Source: Aporrectodea caliginosa (taxonomy: Eukaryota > Annelida > Clitellata > Crassiclitellata > Lumbricidae). From it: a stretch of DNA of 64,000 nucleotides. A program made the position numbers and the translations under genes. The notes under the pieces were generated by a model. It had not been told where the DNA came from and did no database searches. It saw only the letters and a list, made by a program, of their open reading frames with translations. The stretch lies in contig JACEVL010000160.1 in the NCBI GenBank assembly GCA_020284085.1, positions 940,001-1,004,000 of the forward strand, read 5' to 3'. Positions 1 to 11,000 of this stretch are shown piece after piece. Position 1 is the stretch's first letter. Every line of letters starts with the position of its first letter.

Positions 1-1395
1 AGAATTATAAATATACTTACAGTAAGAAACGTAATCTAAATAAATGAATCGTAATTATCCATGTTACATAGACCGATATGTTTACCAGGGGCTTCCATTC
101 CTATGCCTTTATAATTATGACGAGAGTAGCCAGCGCCCATTGAAAATTTTGAGATTAATTTTGTGAAACAAAGGGAATTCTATTGTCATGCTATCCTATA
201 AAGTAGTCCACTGTTCACTTGGTTAACAGAGTTTTACGAGACAAGAAGAAACGGTTCATGGATTTTCGCTGGGTCATTTTATCTTAGGAATTGTACCACC
301 TGGCTTGCGTACAACTCACCAGCTGACAATCGATCTTTTATGAAAGCTTTAACTGGAATGTTCCTTCAGGTGTAGGCCTATTCTCGTGACTGAACGTCGC
401 ACATTAAAGGCTGTAATGGCGTTGAAACAATAAAGTAGTCCCGCAGCTGCGGTGGGGAGCTCAGAATTCCACTTGGCACTAGTTTTCATCTGCCCATTTG
501 CATTTGGTCTGGACTTTTCGACTTTTCGATTTTGCGACGTTGATTTTATGATTTCGTTTAAAACTGTCTTTTTCGCTGAAAGTCAACCCTAATTTTAAAG
601 CCCTATGAGTTTGTGACGATGATTAAGGGTCTAGGCTAAATTATTTTTTCAGATGTGCGACTGTTAAGCTTTATGAATTGGTTTATCACATTAAGTTGGT
701 AGACTGTAGAGTGTAGACGTTGAAAAGAATACTGCCTTTGTTCTGATATCTTATCAAATTATCAGCATTGATGCAAATATGACTGTATGTTTGTAACAAA
801 ATACTTGATCTAGCAAATTTTAGGTAAGTCTAAAAATGTTGAATGCGTTTTCGAGGTATACATTTTTTGTAGACAATGTATAAAGATTGCATTTATTACA
901 CCCAGGTTACAATGTCGTTTCGTTGCAACAAAAAGTATCAACACTGCAGTGCGCATGTGCCTGAGTAGCAGAAGATAAAATTATTTGACGCACTCATATA
1001 AAATTGAAGGAGTTTCAAGTCAATTTAAGTCTCAAAGTCGTCGGGATGGAAGCCAGTGGTGCCTGCAACTAAATCAGGTCATGCCAACTTGCATAGCGGT
1101 AAAAATATGGATCGTTGAAACTTGAAAGATTATATTTATTACACTCAGCCTGCAACTAAATCAGATATTTCACCAATACCAACTTGAATAGCGGTAAAGA
1201 ATATGGATATTGTAAATTATGTGATTTATCGTATACTGTGAATAACAGTTAACTACAAAAGATTTTGTTTCTGATTTTTTTGTTCAATATTCTCGCGTTG
1301 TGACATATTTAGCAATGTCAGGAGAGGTATTGATTGTTCTTTTCGCCATATCTTAACGACAAGACAAAAACATTGATGTACACTTTGGCACATCG
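1..1395. other. No gene seen; short direct duplication at 1062-1205
   Basis: AT-rich sequence with no open frame of note and no recognised repeat family. A segment beginning CCTGCAACTAAATCAG at 1062 recurs at 1149, followed in both copies by an ACTTG(C/A)ATAGCGGTAAA motif. This is a two-copy tandem duplication with a period of about 87 bp. Confidence 0.5.
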
Positions 1396-1397
1396 AT

Positions 1398-2215
1398 ATG
1401 TGTCAAATATTTTATTCCATATGTTGTAGAAATTTATGGGATATGCTGTATGCGGATGATCTTATTGTGGCAGACGAGGAGGAGACAGGGATAGAGACAC
1501 GCTTCACTGATTGGCAGGAGGCATTGAGGATCAAGGGCCTTAAAATAAACATCAATGAGACAGAAACCATGGTCTGCTCTAAAACGGATGAGACACTGAT
1601 GGTCAGGGACAGGGCTGAAAACGTATTGAAACAAACTGAAATATTTAAATATCTTGGATCCTAATGAACGCTAAGGCCTACGGGTGGTTGTGAACATGAT
1701 GTCAAGAACAGGATTTAGGCCGCTTGATAAAAGTGGAAAAACGTTACGGGTGTATTGTATGACGCCAAAATGCTGATTCATCTCAAGGGAAAGGTATACA
1801 AGACAATGATGAGACGGATGATGATGTATGGAGCAGAGGCCTGGACAGTGACGAGGAGAGAGGAAGGCCTCCTGGAGAGAACAGAAATGAGAATGCTGCA
1901 GCGGTGGATACTTGGAGTCTCGCTGAAGGATATATGAAAAGAAAGGAGGACATCAGAAAGACGTTGGGAGTGGCATGTTTAACTGACGAGAGGCTAGGTT
2001 GAGATGGTACGGTCATATGATGAGAGGAGAGGATGAAAGTTGCATCAAAAGAATTATGACAGCAGAGGTCACCGGACGCCGCAGTCGGGGACGACAGAAG
2101 AAGAGATTGAGATGCATGATACACCAATACCTGAAGTCTCTCAGATTGAAGAAAGAAGATACTGGTGACAGAAACAAGTGGAGAAGAAGGATCCGTGTAC
2201 ATTGTGGCTGACCCC
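1398..2215 (+). pseudogene. Degraded non-LTR retrotransposon reverse transcriptase, C-terminal part
   Basis: Three short open blocks in different frames (1398-1664, 1755-1937, 1999-2211) read in order as the C-terminal half of a LINE reverse transcriptase. The first carries the catalytic YADD box (codons 1449-1460) and ends in KYLGS, typical of the thumb entry. The second has YGAEAWTV and the third RWYGHMMR followed by GRRSRGRQKKR, a layout common in RTE-like and related ORF2 C-termini. Stops and frameshifts separate the blocks, so the copy is dead. The 5' part is missing and an (AT)n run at 2249-2291 follows the 3' end. The family is recognised from motifs only; the exact clade is uncertain. 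Confidence 0.8.
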
Positions 2216-2248
2216 TCCGCTTGGAGGGATCAACTCAAACCTGAAGGA

Positions 2249-2262
2249 TATATATATTGTAG

Positions 2263-2291
<29 letters not shown>
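2249..2291. repeat. (AT)n microsatellite
   Basis: Almost pure alternating AT, directly after the LINE remnant, where it may be the expanded tail of the insertion. Confidence 0.85.
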
Positions 2292-2293
<2 letters not shown>

Positions 2294-2399
2294 ATAAATA
2301 TATATTGTAGAAATTATATCAAAGTAAACTGGTCTATTTTTTGCCCGTATGTCTTTAGGCTACTGCATGGCGAATCATGTATTTAAATGAAGCTGTGCT

Positions 2400-3500
2400 A
2401 GTAGGCTAGCAGAGCATTTAGGCTGCATAATACATTCCTCCTTGCACCTGGAAGACGATGATTTGATTTGCGATTTTATCTGATCATCCGCATTCGTATA
2501 CATGGGCAGCTGCATTTCAATCCGATAGGCCATCTGGTACCGATCTACCCTATATTATCTATATGTCTTACTAATGCTATTCTTTTTCCTTCTCTGTTCT
2601 TCTCTGCATGTCTTCTCCTCAGCCTATACGTTCTTAACCACCTCTTCGTCTAATCTATTACTATTGTTAGTTAGTAACTTCTATAGGGCCAGTGTTTAAT
2701 GCACAAGGCATCAACCTATGACGCACCAAGACCATAATTCTAAGAATAGCACGAAATGCACATGACGTAATCTAACGGTTGGTTTACGGTTCACGGGGTT
2801 TTATAAAGAGTCACTGACCCAATAGGAGTCAATGGGCTTACGAGATTTGACAAAGGTTCTTGAAGAGCAAACAGACTCCTTCATTCAACTTCGCCTATCT
2901 GTACACACATACACTTCATATATTAGCCACTCTCTCCATATTTTCAACGAAGATAAACAGATTTTGTATCCTACCACCATCACTTGTTAAGACGAAATCT
3001 AGGACAACGATATCTCTTATAGTAATGTTTAGTTGGCTCATTTAGGGCTGATGCCGGGTCATACTGGGTTCATACGGGGAACGTAGCTGGCGTCGTCAGC
3101 TACTTGCCAACAGTCGATTACTTGCCATCAGTGTCACGACGCGGGTCTGCTTATGGCCCTATGAATGCCATTGTCTGAGACGACATTGAAGTTATAGTCT
3201 TACAAGGATTTCAGGACTAACTTTATATCGTATAAGCTAGTTAAGTCAGTTAATGCACCATGCAGACAATAATAGTTTATTTGATACAAAATTCCAGACG
3301 CATAACATCAGACTCTGCTTCAGTCTGTGAACTGTTGCTATACCGCCATTCTAGTATATAGCAATAATTAATTGCGCCTTTGACCTCTAATGAGCGCGCT
3401 ATATAAATTTCGATTGATTGATTGGATGACATCATCAGCAGAGGTTGCCACAGTTACGTAGAACAACGTATTTAATCAAAGAAAAAACTAGGCGCTAAAC
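2400..3500. other. No gene seen; retroelement tail motif near 3388
   Basis: No convincing coding sequence. A GCGCTATATAAAT word followed by GATT repeats at about 3394-3424 matches the 3' tails of dispersed retroelement fragments seen elsewhere in the window (for example near 11930, 17490, 39640 and 48210). Confidence 0.45.
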
Positions 3501-3559
3501 AAATACATAATTAAATGCGTACATGTATGCATTCATGTATATGTATGCATAATTTTTTG

Positions 3560-3955
3560 CATATGTACACGCAAATACAATTATATACATATACAAATAC
3601 ACATACACATACATATACATACATACATAGACCTACATACATATATACTATTGCGATGACACATTTACCTTTCTGTGACAATAAAGTCCGTTATAAAAGA
3701 AACTGTGGATTCCTACAGTGATTTTGTATTTCTAAGTTTGAAATATCGCACTGAGGGACGCTCCAAATTCCGCGTGCCAAAAAGATTTTTAACGCGTGCA
3801 CATTACTTTGGGCACGTGTGCTATAGGCTCGCCATCCCAAACATACATGAATACATACACACATATACAGATTCATACATAAATTAACACATAAATACAT
3901 AGGCCTATATACATGCGTACATATATACAACATACATACTAACATACATACATGC
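3560..3955. repeat. Interrupted CATA/TACA tetranucleotide repeats
   Basis: Two stretches (about 3580-3650 and 3840-3955) are imperfect ACAT/CATA repeats. The open frames crossing them are repeat artefacts. Confidence 0.7.
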
Positions 3956-4312
3956 AAGCAAACATTCCTCCATGCATACACGCATGGAAGTATGTTTCTT
4001 ATTATATATGGGCGCCCTACACAAGCAAGACCTTTAAGAAACTGCTCAATGGCGAAGTAAGAAAGGCGCTACATGACCTTCGTGTTGATAAAGGCCAGGC
4101 CAATGAATATAGACACGTCTCGTACGAAAAGCCTCATCTCATGAATAAACATGTTTGTTTTATGTATGCAATTTTTATGCTGATTAAAATCGATTTCAAC
4201 GCGAAGGAGTCCGCTATCGAAATGCCTTGCCATTGGAAGACTCGGAATGTTTAGGTTTAATCAGCGAATGGCCCTACAACCAACTATCAATTTTTATCAG
4301 ATGTAAGAACTC

Positions 4313-4690
4313 TATCTGCCTTCAAGATACGTAGGCTATCAGAAAAACGCCTCAATGCTCACGATTTCTCATTGATTTTCAAACATCTGGATATTTATGC
4401 TGATAGGCCTATTTAACTGCATTTTATCTGGCATCTGACTAATTTTTAACCACTCCTGAGATATCAATGTTTCGGTGGAATCAGTTAACAATTTGTGATA
4501 AAAATTTGTATGATGATGCTGAACTGATTCTGCCTTCAAGATACGTAGGCTATCAGAACGCCTCAATGCTCAATATTTCTGATGATTTTCAAACACCTGG
4601 ATAATAATGATATTTAATGCATAATATCTGGCAATGACTAATTAATAACCACTCCTCAGATCTCCATATCAGTGATGTTGGAGTGTTAAG
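4313..4690. repeat. Two-copy tandem duplication, period about 215 bp
   Basis: The segment starting CTGCCTTCAAGATACGTAGG at 4318 recurs at 4532. The copies share CGCCTCAATGCTCA, GATTTTCAAACA and AACCACTCCT blocks in the same order, with small indels. It is non-coding and old enough to have diverged noticeably. Confidence 0.75.
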
Positions 4691-4718
4691 AATTCGTGAA
4701 AACACAATGATGCTTAGT

Positions 4719-4781
4719 ATCTAATGATGATGATGATGATGATGATGATACCTCGACGACGATGATGATGAAATGATTATA

Positions 4782-4875
<94 letters not shown>

Positions 4876-4977
4876 TCCAACAATCAGAAAATGCTGCATA
4901 GGCCTATGTCATACAAGCGGTAGAACTGCTCAAAATAATTACACAACTCTTTTAACCATGATTTTAAAAACTCTGAT

Positions 4978-5057
<80 letters not shown>
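4719..5057. repeat. GAT and AAT trinucleotide arrays
   Basis: (GAT)n at 4719-4748, (AAT)n at 4783-4874 and a second (AAT)n at 4980-5057, separated by about 105 bp of unique sequence. The poly-Ile and poly-Leu frames across them are not genes. Confidence 0.9.
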
Positions 5058-5219
5058 CGTCTGTGTCCTATGAATATTTCATGTGTCTTATCGATTCGAG
5101 CAATCGTCACATACGCCCATATATATACACCGCCCACGAACACCAAGAAAACACACGCAGACACAATATACGTCACTAGATTCTGTTGACGCAGAAAATG
5201 ACGGCTATTCATCTCTCCT

Positions 5220-5300
5220 ATTCTATTCTCTCTGTCTCTATCTCTGTCTGTCTGTCTGCCTCTCTGTCTGTCTGTCTCTTTCTTTCTTTCTCTGTGTCTG

Positions 5301-5337
<37 letters not shown>

Positions 5338-5545
5338 TTCAATGACAGTCTATGTCCCTTCTTTCATCTTGGCATTTGTGCTGACAGCAGCTGTTGACAG
5401 TGTGTGTAAAGCATCCTAAAAGACGCTTGCTACTGATGATGCTAATGCAATTGTCGAAATTACAGTATATGTCCCTCTATTATCTATTTCTTTCTCTCGT
5501 TCTCTTTCTTTCTCTGTCTTTCTCTTTCTCTGTATCTTTATCTCT
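5220..5545. repeat. CT-rich TCTG/TCTC repeats
   Basis: Imperfect TCTG, TCTC and TTTC repeats at about 5220-5340 and 5480-5545, with strong pyrimidine bias on the + strand. Confidence 0.8.
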
Positions 5546-5708
5546 TCTTCTATTTAATACAACCTATACTTGTAAGTTTGTGGGTGGTGCACTGCTGTAG
5601 CAAGACAACTTATGTTGAGCCACCGATCGAAAGACTTCAAAATCACAAATTGCAGTTTGCATGCGCACACACTTTTTTACGTACGCATTTATCTGGTTAT
5701 TATTTAGA

Positions 5709-6250
5709 AGGCTGCATCCTCCTATAAAAGGATGCATCATCCCATAGAAGGATGCATCATTCCATAGAAGGATGCATCATTCCATAGAAGGATGCATCAT
5801 CCCATAGAAGGATGCATCATCCCATAGAAAGATGCATCATCCCATAGAAGGATGCATCATCCCATAGAAGGATGCATAATCATATAGAAGGATGCATAAT
5901 CCTATAGAAAGATGCATCATCCCATAGAAGGATGCATCATCCCACAGAAGGATGCATCATCCCATAGAAGGATGCATTCCTATAGAAGGATGCATCATCC
6001 TATATGCATAATCCTATAGAAAGATGCATCATCCCATAGAAGGATGCATCATCCCACAGAAGGATGCATCATTCCATAGAAGGATGCATCATCCCATAGA
6101 AGGATGCATCATCCCATAGAAGGATGCATCATCCCACAGAAGGATGCATTCTATAGAAAGCTGCTACATCCTATAGAAGGATGCATCATCCTACAGAAAG
6201 CGGCATCATCCTATACTCAAGATAGCATCATCCTACACAAGGCAGCATCC
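5709..6250. repeat. 20-bp minisatellite (GGATGCATCATCCCATAGAA)
   Basis: More than twenty near-identical 20-bp units in tandem, each with an ATGCAT palindrome. Units decay toward the downstream end (6150-6250) and a few are truncated. The array ends about 275 bp before the CCAAT box of the TMEM26-like gene. There are no unique spacers between units, so this is not a CRISPR array. Confidence 0.95.
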
Positions 6251-6522
6251 TATAGAAGGCTTCGGATGAGGACATAGGCTGATGTAGGCTGCTGAGTCGT
6301 CTGCTCTTGAGAACAGTTTCGACCTCCGCATTCAGCACAGTGCAAAATCGTCAACGGACATTTTACGATTCGACGCAGTTGTTGACGTTTTCCTGTTTCT
6401 CTCCATTCCGAACACATTCATCTCCAGCCCCCGTTGTAACAGCGGACAAACAGATTAATAATAGCATTACGCACGCCTCATAGACCGTATACTACGCTGT
6501 CGAAATTGCAACAGGGAGTTAG

Positions 6523-6577
6523 CCAATGGACGCGCCATCGGTCGTCATGGACACACGAGCAAACAGCGCTATATAAG
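6523..6577 (+). promoter_or_regulatory. TMEM26: CCAAT box and TATA box of the TMEM26-like gene
   Basis: CCAAT at 6523-6527 and TATATAAG at 6570-6577 are about 43 bp apart, a classical spacing. The TATA box would place initiation near 6600-6605, leaving a 5' leader of about 50 nt before the ATG at 6650. The positions are seen directly; promoter function is inferred. Confidence 0.65.
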
Positions 6578-6649
6578 TGAGCAGTGTAGCTGAGCACGGC
6601 GCAGTCAAAGTTACTTACCAGTGGATTCGTGAGCGGTTGGTTTGTCGTG

Positions 6650-6864
6650 ATGGCGCGGTGCAAAAACTTGAAACTTGCGTCAATCTTGTCGGCTCTGGTG
6701 ACCCGTGTTATGTTCAGTCTACACTGTATCATCACGCTTGGACGAATTTACGTCTCGTGCTCCGAATGGAATCGCTGGTATTGGTTACTGTTCACTGGGT
6801 TGGGGTTTCTGCTCTTGGAAACCATCGTGACGATCTGGGTGAGAAAAGGCGCCGAATATAAGTG
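6650..6864 (+). CDS. TMEM26: TMEM26-like exon 1 (residues 1-71 and part of W72)
   Basis: Begins MARCKNLKL and carries helices 1 and 2, ending KGAEYK plus two bases of a Trp codon. The donor GTAGGT at 6865-6870 leaves phase 2. In human TMEM26 the same KW-F transition follows the second helix. Reading through instead gives a stop at 6866-6868, two codons after the last Lys. A GTG at 6629 is in frame but is not a credible eukaryotic start. Confidence 0.92.
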
Positions 6865-7956
6865 GTAGGTAGCCTAATCGTAATCGTAAACTCGATATTT
6901 CTAGAGCGCCCACAAAAGCGAAGTCGCGGGAACCAGCTTATTCACAGGCGCATAGGTTACAGTGCATATATAGGCCTATACATACAATTGGATTTGCTCG
7001 AAATGTAACGAGGTGTAAATTTATAAACTGCTACTGTTTGTACTGCATTGTAATCAAAGAAAATTGTTACTGTCTTCACAGTGTCTTGTAAATGACTAAA
7101 TGACCCGTTGGTTCATTGGCTGAAATGATTCAAGTCTAAGTTTTAGACGGTGCGACTTCAAAGGTTGGTGTAAATGAATAGGGAGATTAACGCATCAGTC
7201 TATATTGTTAGAGAGGGAAAAATGACGTCGTTTCCCCATCTCAATCTCTCTAATTCAATCAGGAGACTTTTATAGCGCCATAAATGCAGAAGGCATCAAT
7301 AGGTAATTGCCTATAAGCGATTCCGAATTCCGAATTAACAAATCAACGTATAATAGGCCTAAAGAACTCTATCAAAATTCACAAGACTCCAACGACTGGA
7401 AGTAATTGCACTTTCATGAGGGAATGAGGAAATGAGACGAAAATGATAGGAACTGATCAAAGACAGGCCTTGAAAGATGGACAAACATAAAACTTCTGTC
7501 GCTGTCTCTGTCCGTCCGTCCATCCATCCATCCATCCATCCATCCATCGATCCATCGATCCATCGATCCATCGATCCATCGATCCATCGATCCATCGATC
7601 GATCCATCCATCCATCCATCCATCCATCCATCCATCCATCCATCCATCCATCCATCCATCCATCCATCCATCCATCCATCCATCCATCCATCCATCCATC
7701 CATCCATCCATCCATCTATCCACCCGTCCGTGTCTGTCTGTCTATCTATCAGTCTTACACCTGAATTATTCGACCATGTTTGAGAGCGTCCGCCAGTTAG
7801 AACTACTAAACTATTTAACCGTGAATGACTTTGAATTCAGAGTTTACAGTCACACCTACGTCCGTTCTTTGCGTGCAGTTCGCCTTCCTTGTATTTCTTG
7901 TATTTTCCTAATCCTTTGTTTCCCAACCTCAGAAAGAGGGGAAGAGAAACAGATGA

Positions 7957-8024
<68 letters not shown>

Positions 8025-11000
8025 AGAGCTGCTCTACGGGTGCCACATTTGGATGGCAGAATGACAGACCCTAAAAGCTTTCTGTCAAAAATATGAGAAC
8101 TACTGATTCTCACAAATGACATAGGCCTATGGTAGAAACAGACGCAACGCAGCGGTTGAATAATAGGAACGTTGCTCATCAAAAAAGTGGGAGAAAAATG
8201 AATGAAATTAAAGCCTGCAGGAGCCATTGACTAAATGTGCTCTGATAACGGTTGGAAAACACTGTCCTAATCTAGCAATACATAATTTCAAAGAACGAGT
8301 GAATGAGTGAGTGAGCAAGCGAAACAGTCAGTGAGTTGGCGTGGTATGCATAATGCATGAATTTAGGTATGTTTATATGCGAGCATGTATACGTATATGC
8401 GTATATATGTATGTATGCATGTATGGATGTATTTATGCATGCGCTATATAGTTTGGTATGTAAGTATACCACACCATTAAGCCATCTTATAATCCTCCTC
8501 TGTTGACCACCATGTCTATGCAGACGACACCCAACTCTACATATCCTTCTACCCAAGATCTATTTCCACCTCCATTGCAAAACTACTCAATGTAGTTAAC
8601 CTAGTCTCTCAATGGATGTCGTCCAACCTCCTCTGCCTCAACCCTTCCAAACAGAATTCATCATCCTAGGCCTTCCTGACCAAATCAAGAAAATCCCTGA
8701 CCCTTCAATACACCTATCCACTAGCTATTCATCTCTTACCTTTACCTCCGATGCCCCTGTCCTCAATCTTGGTGTTACTTTTGATCCACATCTCTCCTTC
8801 TCTAATCACATCTCCAACCTCCCGCGCTCCTGCTTCATGCACATTCGTGACATCCGCCGCATCCGACCCATGCTCGACTTCAAAACTGCCTCCACCATTG
8901 CTACCTCCATTGTCCACTCAAAGCTCGACTATTGCAATTCCCTCTTTCTCAACCTTGAATCCACCCAACTAAAGCGTCTGCAGCTCATCCAAAACTCATT
9001 AGCTAGAGCCGTCACCAGAACGCCTAAGCATCATCATATCATTCAGCTCCTCAAATCACTCCATTGGTTAAAAATTCCAGAGCGAGTCCACTTTAAAGTC
9101 CTATCACTAACCTACAACTTCCTACAATACTCCCAGCTCAAATATTATTGCGAACTCTTCACCATCCAGCCAACACGCTCTACCCGATCATCCTCATGCC
9201 TCAGTCTTTCTCGACCCCAGGTCACCACTCATCTCACGTTCTCCAACCGAACCATATCCAACACTGTACCACGTCTCTGGATGATCTTCCCCTGAATTCC
9301 GCACTTTTCGGTTAATCCATCATCACAGCTAATCACCCACCATCATCCGCCTCAGGCTCCTCTGTCCATCTCTTTCCATCACTCCTCGGGCTTTCCACTC
9401 AAAACTAAGTCTCACCTCTTCAAGAATTCTTATCCCGCCTCATCTGATCCCCCACCTTCCAATTCTAGACCTATATGACACCGTCTTCAAAAGCAAACTC
9501 TGTCCCCTGTCATCTTCTGGTTATATAATATCCAGAGGGCCATGCTCTAACCCTCTGGCAACCGGACTTGGACCTCCTTACCCTTTAGACAACACCTCTG
9601 ACTAGACGCAAAGCTCGTAAATAAGCTGGTGAACAGCGCTTGCCTTTCGAATGGTGCTTTAGAAGTTTGGAGATTACGATTACGATTACGACTACAATGT
9701 CTGTTATGTGTTCTATGCACATATATTATATACATAATTACATATGCATTTGTGTATGTATGCATAAATGTGTGTATGCATGCATGTACGTACTTTCCTA
9801 CGTATGAATGAATGTCAATATAATTATATATACACGGATTTTGACATTTATATAGCGCCATGCACCAGCACGCCAAAACCCATCGAGGCGGTGCCTGTCA
9901 TCGTCGAGTGAAGAGGGTGGGTGGGTGGGGGCCTGGAGGCGGAAAGAGCCGACCGTCATCGATATCGCGAGAATTACCGACGAATTTATTATTATTTTAT
10001 CTGTGACGTCGGACAACAGATGGCGCGCCTTTTCCGGCGGCGTCTGCGGCAAACTGGTCATCGGCTGAGGACGGAGTGACCACCATCCCTGCGGACGAGA
10101 AGTCATTACTTTGCATGTTTACTCTCGAAGCACTGCGACCGCTCTGAGCCAACAAACCATTTAATAACAGTTTGTACCCCTGTGGCTGGCGCGACGGGCA
10201 AAGTGTACGCTGGATGCAAGCGAAAACACAAGTAAATAAGGTAAGGTATGGCATATTGCACCTCCTCCTCCTCCTCATCCTCCTCATCCTCAGTCCTCAC
10301 TGTCCTACTCCTTCCCTTCCTCTTCATCCGGCTGTTTCTCGTCGACGTTGTAGATCCTAGAAGGTGGATTCTTCAGTGGTTTGATCACTTTGTGGAAAGT
10401 TTTGCTGCATTTTAGTTACTCTTTGTATGACTTGGAGGCAGTGTATCCGTTTTTACGTCCGTAAAAAAGTCCAAAATGTCCAAAATTTTCAGTGTGTTAC
10501 CGGAAATACATGAACTACGGCCAAAAAATTCTAGGTCAGGGCATAAATACTTTTCGAACTCTAACGGAAACACTGCTTGGAGGAAAGGAAGGAAGTATGA
10601 AGGTACAATCTCTCGAACGTCTGGCCAAGGCCACATTAAGAATACTTCGTCCAATTTGTTATATGATCCATATCTATAGGTTTTTGAGTTGAACCAGGCC
10701 AAAACGCATACATAATTACAATGTAGGTGGGCAGGCGCCAGGCACAATTTCAAATGAAATCCGACCCCGCCAAAGCCAAATGAAGAATATAATGGAAGAG
10801 AATCGACGAAGAAAACCTAATGTCGGGATTCGTAAGCTGGATGTGGACCTACTATAATTGGACTATTGAACGGTGAATGTTTGAGCACGTCAATTCGCTT
10901 TTCAGAATCTGCTTCTACATGTAGTACGTCATAACTTATACAAATAGGCCTACGTCAGATACAAATATGTCAGATACAGATACGTCAGATACAGATACGT

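Noticed and set aside
5709..6250. Possible CRISPR-like array
   Set aside because: The units abut one another with no unique spacers, and the surrounding DNA is clearly animal. It is a minisatellite.
6577..6861. 94-codon frame overlapping TMEM26-like exon 1 in another frame
   Set aside because: Shadow frame; the TMEM26 motifs lie in the frame starting at 6650.
7359..7764. WMDG/HPSI repeat proteins
   Set aside because: Products of the (CCAT)n array; all frames are open because the repeat lacks stops.
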